64,000 bases of DNA from Buddleja alternifolia (lineage: Eukaryota > Streptophyta > Magnoliopsida > Lamiales > Scrophulariaceae). The notes under the pieces are model-generated. The model was not told where the DNA came from. It saw only the letters and a program-made list of their open reading frames with translations, and did not search any database. Location of the stretch: positions 13,566,708 through 13,630,707 of the forward strand of contig CM033391.1 of assembly GCA_019426215.1 (NCBI GenBank), written 5' to 3'. A program made the translations under genes and the position numbers. Shown piece after piece: positions 45,201 to 54,510 of this stretch (its first letter is position 1; each line of letters opens with the position of its first letter).

Positions 45201-46402
45201 TCATTGATCCCATGTACATCAAGGCCATTGATATTCCAATTCGCACATTCATTCAAGATACTTATCTTCGCCTTCAGTATCTAACTGAACTTCTGGAAGC
45301 TGCTTCAGATTCCTATGCAGATATAGCCAATTGGAACTTCCAATTTGATGATTTTTGCCAACCAGTGTTAGCGCTTGAGGAAGCGTCTATAAAGTTGATT
45401 GAAGAGTCTGCCTCAGCATCCACTGTAGAAGTTGCAAGTATTCCAGCGTCAGCTGAAGAACATGTTCAAGTGTCTCCACCAGAGGATAATCCTGATGTTT
45501 CTGAACAAGTTATTTCTGATATGGCTGAGGATCTTCCGATTGATGTACGAGGAACAGTCCTTGATCCTGCATATCAAGCTCCCCTTGACTTACTCAAGAA
45601 TACATCCAGATTTAAGCGACCGGCTCCTCAAGCAGTTCCTTCGGATGTAGGTCAAGCTTTTGAACCTTTGTTAAAATCAGTCTTAGAGGAGGTAAGAATT
45701 CACGCTACTCAGAATGAATAATCCCTCCACTGGATTAAGACTGATTTGGCAAAAATTGAATCCCAAACCATGAACGCTCAGATTGCTCATATGTGTGGTT
45801 CTGCAAGCGGCTGTTGATGAGTGTCGTAGAGAATTTCAAGATATGAATAATGCAACCAGCGCCAAGCTCCTTGCAATGCAAGAACATTTCGACAAGCGTC
45901 TGGATGATCTTACAGCTTCAATGTCTCAGATTGTTACTCAAGTTAGCCTACTCACCCAGCATTTTCTGAGCGCTGATGATGGCAATAAGGGGGAAGGACA
46001 GAGAAGAGGGGAAAAACGGAAAGTGTCCAGTTCAAAAGCTTCCAGCCCTCCACTCAAACGTCAAACTTTCTTTCAGTTCCTTCCAGCGCCTTCAAGGGCT
46101 CTGCTCGAACAGTTTGATGTTCCATTCTCTAGACCGCCTATTCCAAAGCCCTCTGACCCGAAGATCATTGCTAAAGAGCAAAAGAAGTCAGACTTCATTA
46201 GAGCATTCAAAGTATGCCTAAGGATGATTGGCGTCGACCCAGCTGAATGGGATAAGCAATTTGTTGCTTATAAAAAGAGATAACAAGAAGAAAAGAAAAC
46301 AGTAATAAATAAAGAACATGCCGCCATGATTAGGCTTGAAGAAAACATTTTAGAAGCCATCAGGGCTGAGGTAAACAGAAGACTCAATTCTCAAGAAGAA
46401 TA
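42241..46402 (+). pseudogene. SIRE-type extra 3' ORF (envelope-like position), broken
   Basis: This coding region starts at an ATG in good plant context (MAPKKSIATSAEP) and has a long open part, 42625-43695. That part reads from a globular N-terminal domain (MADFCSKIIECRVGTFDKVN, SEYVFGRFWDCLSTPSKPYG) into a Lys/Pro-rich and VEPSAQVA-repeat linker. Later open parts are 43819-44046, 44071-44619, 44696-45721 and 45783-46283, the last with a helical stretch (MNNATSAKLLAMQEHFDKRL) and a basic stretch. Early in-frame stops lie at 42313, 42352, 42439 and 42616; frame shifts occur near 44620-44700 and 45720-45780. I see no convincing signal peptide or transmembrane segment. SIRE elements carry a so-called envelope-like ORF here; function is unproven. 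Confidence 0.75.
44491..44574 (+). repeat. 42-bp tandem duplication in the extra ORF
   Basis: Two in-frame copies (44491-44532, 44533-44574) encode AYVGHRYSFPKLVK and AYVGHRYFFPKLVK. They differ by one base, so the duplication is young relative to the element. Confidence 0.9.
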
Positions 46403-46635
46403 AGATGATTAATTGCTGCTGCTTACTTTGCATTATCTATATTCTTGTCTCTATTGTATTTTTGTTATGTAATTGTAAAATGCATGTAATCATTGATACA
46501 TATATAAAATGCATTTTCAGCTGAAACATCTCGTTGAAGCGTAACTAACATTAACTAACTTTTTACTAACCAAAGCTAACTTTTATTTTGGCTGTCTAAC
46601 TCTTGAACTATAAAAGAGTAAGTATTGCCATCGTC

Positions 46636-46649
46636 AAAAAGGGGGAAAT
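46636..46649 (+). other. Polypurine tract of the SIRE-type element
   Basis: AAAAAGGGGGAAAT directly precedes the 3' LTR (TGCTAGGAATTTCC). Confidence 0.85.
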
Positions 46650-48173
46650 TGCTAGGAATTTCCTGTTAGAAGTTTTGATGATGACAATGAGGATTACTTG
46701 TTAGACTCCAAAATATTTAAGTTTGACTTTAATAGAAATCATGTATAAGCTTTGAGCGTTAGAATTGTAATAGGCTTTATAGGCTTTGATTTATTTTATT
46801 CTAGACTGTTAGGCTAAGTACTCTTAGACTGAGCGTCTGATAATTTCTGAGTGAGTTTATTAGTAGTTAAGTTTGAAATTCTGAATGAAGATAAAGTTTC
46901 CAAGCGTCCAAACGACCAACTATATCAAGCGTCACTTATAGGACAGAAGTAATTCAAGGATGAATGAGCGTTTATCAATGACTGATTTCACCTGAATTTA
47001 TTTCTAAGTCTAGAAGGAGTTTAATGCAAATATTCTCAATGCATTAAGTGCCAACGGGCATTTAATTCAAATGCATTAAATGCTGATAAGAGCATGAAAT
47101 GTGATAAGCTCTTTAGACGTATGGAGAAGGCACCCTATTGGATTGTCAACTATTCACAAACTGCAGCACCAACTTTTGTGCAGCAGATTTTCAGGAAAAA
47201 GGACAAAAGTTGTTCACTCGCGGAAGTGAGAGACACGCGCCTGTGCATGTGTCAAACGGATACTTTTTCCAAGAATGCCTATAAATAGGATTTCAACAAC
47301 AAGACAAAAACACCCGATTGATTCCAAGCCAAATTGTTGTTGAATTGAAGTCTCGTTTCTTAATTCTCAGAAAAACCAGAATATTCAAGCAAACATTCTC
47401 TTTGCTTTTCTTCAAATCCTGAGACAGTCAACCAATATCTCAAACATTCTTTTCGGAAAAACTTACATTACTATTGAGATATTCTCAGTTGTTTGAACTT
47501 CATCAAAATCAAACAAACCCTCCAGAAAAACCCCATCCAAGCCTCGCGATCTGTGTGAAGTCGAAGTTGGATACTTGCATTATTTCTGAGTGAAAGAAGC
47601 AAGAGGATAGAAGTGTCTTGCAGCAGAAATCTGTGTGATCAAGGAGCTCAAGTCATCAACATCCATCTCTCCCTAATCTGTATAAGATTCTGTGTGATTC
47701 TTTGAGAATTATCTTAGTGGATTGCCTCCGAGTGTTCAAGGAGAAAAAGGACGTAGTTGAGATTACACCACCCAACGAACCTTACAAATATTGTGTTATT
47801 TACTTTACAGTCAATTAACTTATTATCATATCATTGCATTAATTGACCAAGTAAAACACAATCAAAAGCGGAGCAACTAAGAAACAGTTTGTGACGCTAA
47901 ACGCTTTCAAACAAGAAGACTATAAAATCAATTCCGATGTGCTAATACTGATTATAGAACTAAACGCTTAAACCTATCTGGTTATAGTATTTAAATCATG
48001 AAGTCTAAGTTGACTTTCTAAAAACAGTCTTCATTAGACCCTCAAGTCAAGCGTCTACTTTTCAAGCGTCCAACGAATTTTAATACAAATCTTTTTGAAG
48101 TCGAAAAAGACTTCAGAGTCTATTCAACCCCCCTCCCCTTCTAGACCCTTTCGTATGCCACTTGGGACCAACA
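46650..48173 (+). repeat. 3' LTR of the SIRE-type element
   Basis: It begins TGCTAGGAATTTCC (TG then C where the 5' LTR has T) and ends GGGACCAACA, followed by GTAGC. The TATA box is at 47279-47288. The frame at 47094-47288 is an LTR artefact with a counterpart in the 5' LTR. Confidence 0.9.
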
Positions 48174-48784
48174 GTAGCATTTATATTTACTAATATAGCA
48201 GGTTGTTCTAATATATATAAAATTACAAATATTAATATATGTACATACTCTTTAATTATAAATGTTATAATGTATATCATAAATATGATAATAATGTAAC
48301 ATACAAATATTATGATATTCAATATACTTATGGTGTATAATGGCTATTTGAAATTTTTCTTTACCAACGTTTAGTTTATGCATGTCATATAAGATAATAA
48401 ATTTAAGATTTAGAGTTTACATATTATTTTTTCAATGTTTTACACTATCCTGAGTAAAACAATGAAAATACTAACAAAAAATTTATTTCACATATTTGTA
48501 AACAAAATTACATGTTAAAATTATTTATATTCTACTATGTGTATAGAACTACATTATATTTTATAATTTTAAAAACTAAAAAGGTAAAAACTATGTGTAT
48601 AGAACTACATTATATCTCATAATCAGTATATTAGGGGTATATTTGTCTTTTTTGATTGAATCAAGAGTTTGAATGTTATTTGCGACTTTTTTAATAACAC
48701 AAGAGGGTGATTAGTCATTTTTAATAATATAGGGGGTAATGTGCCTCCTTTTAAGAACAGAATAAGGTAATATGCCTTTTACCC
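48174..48784. repeat. Right arm of the Mutator-type MITE
   Basis: Very AT-rich sequence ends in the TIR complement at 48766-48784. A direct repeat of about 26 bases (ACTATGTGTATAGAACTACA and on) occurs at about 48533 and 48591. The left arm is 10989-11233. No coding frame is present. Confidence 0.75.
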
Positions 48785-48794
48785 AATTATCTTT

Positions 48795-50229
48795 TCTACA
48801 AAAAATTAAAAAGATATTTTCACGATTTATTCACAAAAAGAGTAGTCCAAAATTGTGTTATTCCTTTCTTTAATTTGCAGAAAGTAAATTGTAGATTAAG
48901 TAATGAAAAAACAAATGAGATGTGACTGTTTAGAGGTTCATCGAGGGATGTACGGTTTATGTTTTCTAGACAAAGATCAAATCTTAAATACTGCAATAAA
49001 GAACAGAGCTACAATTTGAAGTTTGGGGGCAAATATAAAAAAATGAGGCAAAACTTCATATTTTAATACTTTGGAGGACGGAATTTCAAATAGAAAAAAT
49101 AAATAGAAAAAAAAATTCTCAAAATTGAGGAGGTGCCGCAACCGGCCATGGCTCTGTCCCACAATGGTGACTTTCTTTTAAAACCTTGGTGCCATAGATT
49201 TTTATCATGCGCATAAAATCAAAACGTTCTTGTGCTCCATGAATTGGATTGAGACCACTAAAGCCCAAACTAAAATGTCACACTTGTTCCTTGAATAATC
49301 AATTCTAACAGTCCTAGGCAGTTTTATTCCAACCCAATTTGGGTTAATAAATCCTTGGTCTTAAGCACATTAATTTATTAATATTATAGATTAATTAAAT
49401 ACATAAATTTATTAATATTATAGATTAATTAAATACTTTTTAATTAATTAGTTTAATTCCAACTAATTAAATACTCCACTAAGAACTAATTGATTTTCCT
49501 TGCTCTTTCTAAAAGGTTAATTAATTGACATAACTAGAATAGTTGTCCAAGTATTGTGTGACCCCTTACATTAATTCAAGAGCTAAAAGTAAAACCATCT
49601 CCAAGTGGCTCTGCATTCAAAATTATCTCAATTAATTTTTATGTCAAATAATTAATTGTTTCATGAATTAGTCACCAACTAATTCATAACTCCCACGGAT
49701 TGAGTTCGATATCTATCAAAGTCGACACAACCTTTAGGCTCTAGTAATTTCAAGTACACCCTATAAGATAAAGATCATATTGTAAGTCACATCCTTTTGT
49801 TAGATCTCCAAATCAAATCAAGCGCTTTGTTAACTGGAGAAACTATATTGATTCAATCTTATGGCAATGCCTTAAGAAATACCAATTTGTGTAGCAAGGA
49901 TGCTACACTTTCTCATTGACCAACTCTCTCCACATATTCCTGAATCGACTATTTCAAAGACAACAGAAGAGGTACAACACCCCTAGATAAGTGACAGATC
50001 CCTTCTTGGAACCGTTTGCTAGGTTCCACAATCAGAGTGTACCATATATTTTTGTTCTACTAGAATCATGGGATAAATTAAAGTGGAGTGCTTCATGCAC
50101 TTGCACAATCGTGATTCCTCAAGTGATAAGAATCATCATATGCCTACCTACTTTGACTATGAGATTTTACAAGATGGTCCAGTCTATTAGAAATGTTTAT
50201 GTGCTAGGAATGTTTATTAGTTTTCTAAT
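48795..50229. other. No intact gene; LTR-like and AT-rich sequence
   Basis: The first 400 bases are unassigned. From about 49230 to 49990 the text (GTGTGACCCCTTACATTAAT, many AATTAATT runs) looks like the opposite orientation of the LTR family at 2747-5014 and 6232-6960. The frame at 49991-50371 only becomes copia-like at its end. Confidence 0.3.
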
Positions 50230-51560
50230 TCAAATATTGAACAAAAAGGTTCATAAATCAGTGAATGATCCTAGCTCGGTAGAAGTTATGCAAGAGGAGG
50301 TGGGCCAATTCAAAAGGAGCCAAGTAGACTTTAGTACCTACTCCAATTCACGAGGGAGTTATACGACTTAGCAGTTTTTTGAAAAGACGAATAAGAAAGG
50401 TATTGTTACAAGGAACAAAGCTAAATTAGTTGCTCAAGGTTACTGCTAAGAGTCGATTTTGGTTGAAACCTATGGCCAAGTAGCAAGGATTGAAAGCCAT
50501 CAAAATGTTCATAACATACGCAACACACAAGGATGCAAAGTGTATCAAATGCACTAAGAGTCCATATCTGAATGGTTTGTTGCAAGAAGAGGTATATGTT
50601 GAGCAATTATCAGGTTTTACAGAATCATCAGACAATAGACATGGTATATAGGTTGAAGAAGGCCCTCTATGGACTTAAACTAGTACCTCGAACATAATAT
50701 GACATTTTCTCTATATTTATCATTGGTGAATGTTCTGCAAAGGGTAATACTAATACAACTTTGTTTAAGATTACCAAAAAATTTGTGGATGACATAAGTT
50801 TTTGGTTTTGCTAACAAGGAATTGTACAAGAAGCTTTGTAAGCTAATACATGATAAATTGGAGATGAGCACGATGAGAGAATTCAAGTCAAGCAAATTCC
50901 TCATGAAATCTTTCTCAACCTAGTCAAGTGCACAGCAGATCTGATTAAAAAGTTTGGCTTGAAGAATCTATCAACATCAAAGATTCGTATGAGTTCAACA
51001 GTCAAGATGAACAAGGTAGGAAAGCTGATACTATCTTATATACAAGTTTCAGCAATTCTTAGCTTTATTTTACTTCTAATAGACTAGATATTATGTTTGT
51101 GATTTGCGTTTGTGCTATATATCAAACATATCCAAAGGAAATACACTCAAAGAATCTTGAAGTACCATAAAGGAACACAGAATGTTGGATTATTCAAACC
51201 AAGAGTTTGCAAAGTGCAAAAATTGATCAAAAGTGTACAAATTGTACATGTCAATTCTTAGGAGATAAGTTGGTTTCATGACACATAAAGAAGCAATTGC
51301 AACATCAACAAAAGATGTTGAATATGTCACGGCTGGAAGTTATTTTACTCAAATTTTGCGGATGAGGCAACAATTACGAGAATATGAAGAAGTTTCAATG
51401 CCAACGCTCGTCTACTATGATCATCAGAGTGCCTTAACCACCTAGAACCGAGTTCTAGCTACATTCTAGAACTGAGCATTCTAACATAGATATCAGTTTC
51501 TGCATGACCATTATCAGAAGAACGATATCACAATTCCAAGCACTAATTTATTTAATAAAC
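50230..51560 (+). pseudogene. Decayed SIRE-type copia pol fragment (RT to RNase H)
   Basis: Pieces in changing frames read SSVEVMQEEVGQFKRSQVDF, NKAKLVAQGYC, EEVYVEQL-like text and ELYKKLCKLIHDKLEMSTMR. Near 51300-51430 there is VEYVTAGSYFTQILRMRQQL followed by TLVYYDHQSALTT, the RNase H end. The order is right for copia RT and RNase H, and wording is closest to the element at 38024-41403. There are many stops and deletions; the YVDD block is only a remnant (FVDD-like). No LTRs were found for it. Confidence 0.7.
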
Positions 51561-52046
51561 TACGAGTAAGTGTTATCTCACGGATAGTTAACATTCTTGT
51601 TTGTTTTATTGTAAGATGTAACCAATGATTGTGCTAAAAGTGGCCCCCGACATTATCCAATAACAATCTAGGATAAAAACCTTTCACCTTCACCCATCAT
51701 GACCACGAATAACAAATTGACAACCAATATACAAAAACACCACTTATGGATGTTATACTTTTTAGGCCTTATCCAATGAACATAATGCATGCGAACAGAG
51801 GAGAAATTATTGAACAGTTTCACATACTCAAATTTGAATAATCTTGAAACCAACCGAGACGGATAATTTATTTATTTAGCTCGTAATTGTGTTAATACAA
51901 CTAGTGTATAAAAGCACATTCAACATTGATAAATCAATATATGCAATTGAATTTAAGTAGCAAATTACAAGATAATGTTGTCTAGGATATTTAAATTAAA
52001 AACAGAAATAATAAATGATGTTCATCATAAAATGATTACTTATAAA
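51561..52046. other. Intergenic, downstream of the TSP9-like gene
   Basis: There is no recognisable gene or repeat. It would hold the 3' UTR and polyadenylation site of the minus-strand gene at 52047-52367. The minus frame at 51668-51853 has no resemblance to a family. Confidence 0.4.
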
Positions 52047-52367
52047 TTATTTCTTGGCAAAGAGGCCTCCAAGGCCCGGAAAGCCACCATCAGTTTTCTT
52101 CGGTGGTGGTGGTGGCGGCACCGAGTTCTTCCGGCCACCTGTGGTGCCGGTGGAGCGGCTACCGCTCTTATCTTCGACCTTCTTCAAGATGGGATCAGTC
52201 TCATATATCTGCTCTTGCTTAGTCAATCCACCAAGAACAAAGTCCAGAAAACTCTTCTCCTCAGTGCTTCCACCAGAGGATTTTGCTGCAGTAGCTGCAG
52301 TTCTAAGTACTCTTCTTTGAGGGGTAACATTAACAATGGGAGAAATAAACAGGTTTAATGAAGCCAT
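52047..52367 (-). CDS. TSP9: TSP9-like thylakoid soluble phosphoprotein
   Basis: This intact single-exon frame has 106 residues. The N-terminus (MASLNLFISPIVNVTPQRRV) has the Ser/Arg-rich, acid-poor make-up of a chloroplast transit peptide. The mature part carries the conserved core GGSTEEKSFLDFVLGGLTKQ and ETDPILKKVEDK, a Gly/Thr/Arg-rich segment with phosphorylatable threonines (STGTTGGRK), a run of six prolines (P84-P89) and the C-terminal GGFPGLGGLFAKK. TSP9 is a small, mostly disordered plant protein at the thylakoid surface that is phosphorylated in the light and associates with light-harvesting antenna. An upstream in-frame ATG (52442) would add 25 residues; the ATG at 52367 is preferred because MASL begins a normal transit peptide. 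It is the only clear host gene in the window. Confidence 0.85.
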   Translation of the reverse strand: MASLNLFISPIVNVTPQRRVLRTAATAAKSSGGSTEEKSFLDFVLGGLTKQEQIYETDPILKKVEDKSGSRSTGTTGGRKNSVPPPPPPKKTDGGFPGLGGLFAKK

Positions 52368-52460
52368 AATAATCTTCAATGATATATATAACTCTTTGGC
52401 TATTATTCTCAGTATAGGTCTTTCTATATTAGTGAGGAACAAATGAAATGGGAGATAGAT

Positions 52461-52550
52461 AAATATTATATCATAGAATAGGCAAAAATTGTGTTGAGAA
52501 ATAGACGAAGTGTTTCAAGCGTGAGCTCTCCACAAGTGTCTTATCTTCAC
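52461..52550 (-). promoter_or_regulatory. Candidate promoter of the TSP9-like gene
   Basis: On the minus strand GATATAATATTTAT lies about 95-110 bases before the start codon and could be the TATA region. An I-box-like GAAGATAAG (plus 52540-52548) lies about 65 bases further upstream. I-boxes (GATAAG) are common in light-regulated photosynthesis genes. This is position and motif evidence only. Confidence 0.35.
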
Positions 52551-52746
52551 TTATTCCTTTTTTTTATTTTTATTATTTTTTTCTTCCATTTTTTTTATTT
52601 GCATTTCAAGAATAAAAAGCTCATCTAACATGTATGGTTTCGACTTTGACGCGAGGCATTAAGATGCCCCCACATTAATCTTCAAGTTGTTAGTACATTA
52701 CACCACACATTCAAATTGGCAATATCTTGGAATTCAATGGGTTATA

Positions 52747-52791
52747 GTATGTATGTATGTGTGTCTATATATATATATATATACATATATC
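52747..52791. repeat. GTAT / AT microsatellite
   Basis: A GTAT repeat passes into GT and then a run of AT dinucleotides. Confidence 0.8.
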
Positions 52792-52845
52792 ATTATTCAA
52801 TATTAATTAACAAAACATACGGCAGTTATATGTCCTAATTATTTA

Positions 52846-53181
52846 GGGATAATGGCAGACACCCTCAGTTATGGGGTGATGTGCACTTTGCCCCCTCTTT
52901 TATCATAAAATGTGTAATTCACCCCCTCGGGCAGCTCGAGCAGGGACAAAGTGCTATAAAACACATAAGTGAGGGGGCAAAATGCTACAAAAACACATAA
53001 GTCAAGGGGCAAAGTGCTACAAAGACACATAAGTCAGGAGGCAAAAGTCCAATTTTTATGATAAGTGTGGTGCCCGAATCTGTTCGAACTGCCCGAGGGG
53101 GGTGAAGTGCACATTTTATGATAAGTGAGGGGGCAAAGTGCACATCACCCCATAACTGAGGGGGGTATCTGCTATTATCCC
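52846..53181. mobile_element. Mutator-type MITE, 336 bp
   Basis: Perfect 9-bp duplications AATTATTTA (52837-52845 and 53182-53190) flank long terminal inverted repeats of nearly 100 bases each (start GGGATAATGGCAGACACCC; right end the complement with few changes). The middle contains three tandem units of about 32 bases (52943-53041) with the common core CACATAAGT. There is no coding capacity; the minus frame at 52985-53200 is an artefact. Confidence 0.9.
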
Positions 53182-53190
53182 AATTATTTA

Positions 53191-54510
53191 TATAACGCAA
53201 GAATTATCTAACTAAACATTTGGAGAATGCTCTAATTTGTATCACCTTGAGCATATATGCACATATGTATACAATATATAGTATTATCATACACTTATTA
53301 TGACGTAGCGGAGCAATAGATTTTTGAAAGAATTGAAGAACACGTATTCAAACTTCAAGATAAAATTTGAGCGCACTCAAAGAATTGCAAAAACAAAGAT
53401 TTTATTAATAATTTTGAAAATAATCCCCTAATAACAATCTAAAAACTTATATTTATAGAAACACTTCTCTAAATCCTATATGGATTGGAACTCTTCTAAT
53501 CTAACTTTAAAATTAATATGACTCTTTTAACTTAACCTAAACCAAATATAACTCTACTAACTTATATCCATAGGATTAGGACTCAACTATAACAAAAATA
53601 ATACTAAAATTCGTCCAAAAATAAATAAAAAATAGTAAAGTGGCCCTAAAGTGACCAAAACGGCATAATTGTGACTTGAAAATTACTATCAACAACTATG
53701 TTGTTGAACACGCCATAAACCTTGAATAGGTCCCGCGTGCATATGTAAAGTATCTCATACCTTCACCCGGATCAAAAGTAATAATTTTTCTACGTCTTGA
53801 AAAATCTCGAAACATATAGACTTCTTGTCCTACATCATATTAAATCTTCTTTGTACTCTAAATACAAATCTTGACTACTCAATTATGCGGCCAGGCAGGC
53901 TCTTAGTGCAGAAGTTAGTGGCACTTAACCTAATACAATGTTGTTTACCAAAATATTACTAATGTAGTACGTAGAAATACAAAGTTATTTTGAATTATTG
54001 CATTTTACATGGAATGAAGAATAGATTGCAATTCCACATGAATAAACAATATGGCATCTGCAGTTACATTTGATATATTTTAGCAATATGATCAATGTAT
54101 TTTAGCAATATGATCAATGCAAATTCCAAAAAAAATTACAGCTTTATGGCCTGTATTTCAGAAACCATTATAACTACCCTTTTAAATTTTAAAATTCTGA
54201 TTATTACGCACTCCATCAAAATATGAAATAACTAAAGGTACAAACATGACACATGATTTTTTTTTTTTTTCCAAATACATTGTTTTACATGTTTTATGTG
54301 AATTGCCTAGAATAACACATGTTGATAAAAGTAATATAAGGACAATACTGCTATAATGTTAGGAGAGAAGGAGAAAGGGAGACAAAGAGAAGCGACTGAG
54401 CGGAATTACGGAAGCAATGTTGGGTTAATATGGCCTAATGAAAAGAAATTGAGAGCCGCGAAGAATCAACACGAAAGGATTGAGAGTTATGCCAAAAAGA
54501 ATGGGTTAGT
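53191..54510. other. No gene recognised
   Basis: AT-rich. Bases 53286-53890 read on the minus strand have an LTR-like look, with a TATAAATATAAG-type box near 53450. No partner LTR or TSD was found. The plus frame at 54356-54595 (79 codons, Lys/Glu-rich start) matches no family I know and runs into the inverted repeat at 54511. Confidence 0.3.

Larger units (their letters stand above)
11234..48173 (+). mobile_element. SIRE-type Ty1/copia element with extra ORF, heavily nested
   Basis: Two LTRs of about 1.5 kb (11234-12752 and 46650-48173) are flanked by perfect GTAGC duplications (11229-11233 and 48174-48178). Between them, without later insertions, lie a primer site, gag with zinc knuckle, protease, integrase, RT, RNase H, a long extra reading frame and a polypurine tract, in that order. 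A long 3' coding region after pol together with long LTRs is characteristic of the SIRE/Maximus lineage. Later insertions are 12855-17686, 18941-35775 and 36407-37848. The element proper is about 14 kb. It is inactive because of numerous stops and frameshifts. Confidence 0.9.
10989..48784. mobile_element. Mutator-type MITE split by a 37 kb nest
   Basis: The ends are GGGTAAAAGGCATATTACC at 10989-11007 and its exact complement at 48766-48784. Similarity extends inward for roughly 90 bases (TTGCCCCCTATGTTAT against ATAATATAGGGGGTAA). A perfect 10-bp direct duplication, AATTATCTTT, lies just outside (10979-10988 and 48785-48794). A 9-11 bp TSD with TIRs is the signature of the Mutator superfamily. 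Only 245 + 611 bases belong to the MITE; everything between 11234 and 48173 is a later copia insertion. No transposase is present. Confidence 0.85.

Noticed and set aside
47094..47288. 64-codon plus frame, and 11873-12094 in the other LTR
   Set aside because: They lie wholly in the SIRE-type LTRs around the TATA box and are not conserved as frames between the LTR copies.
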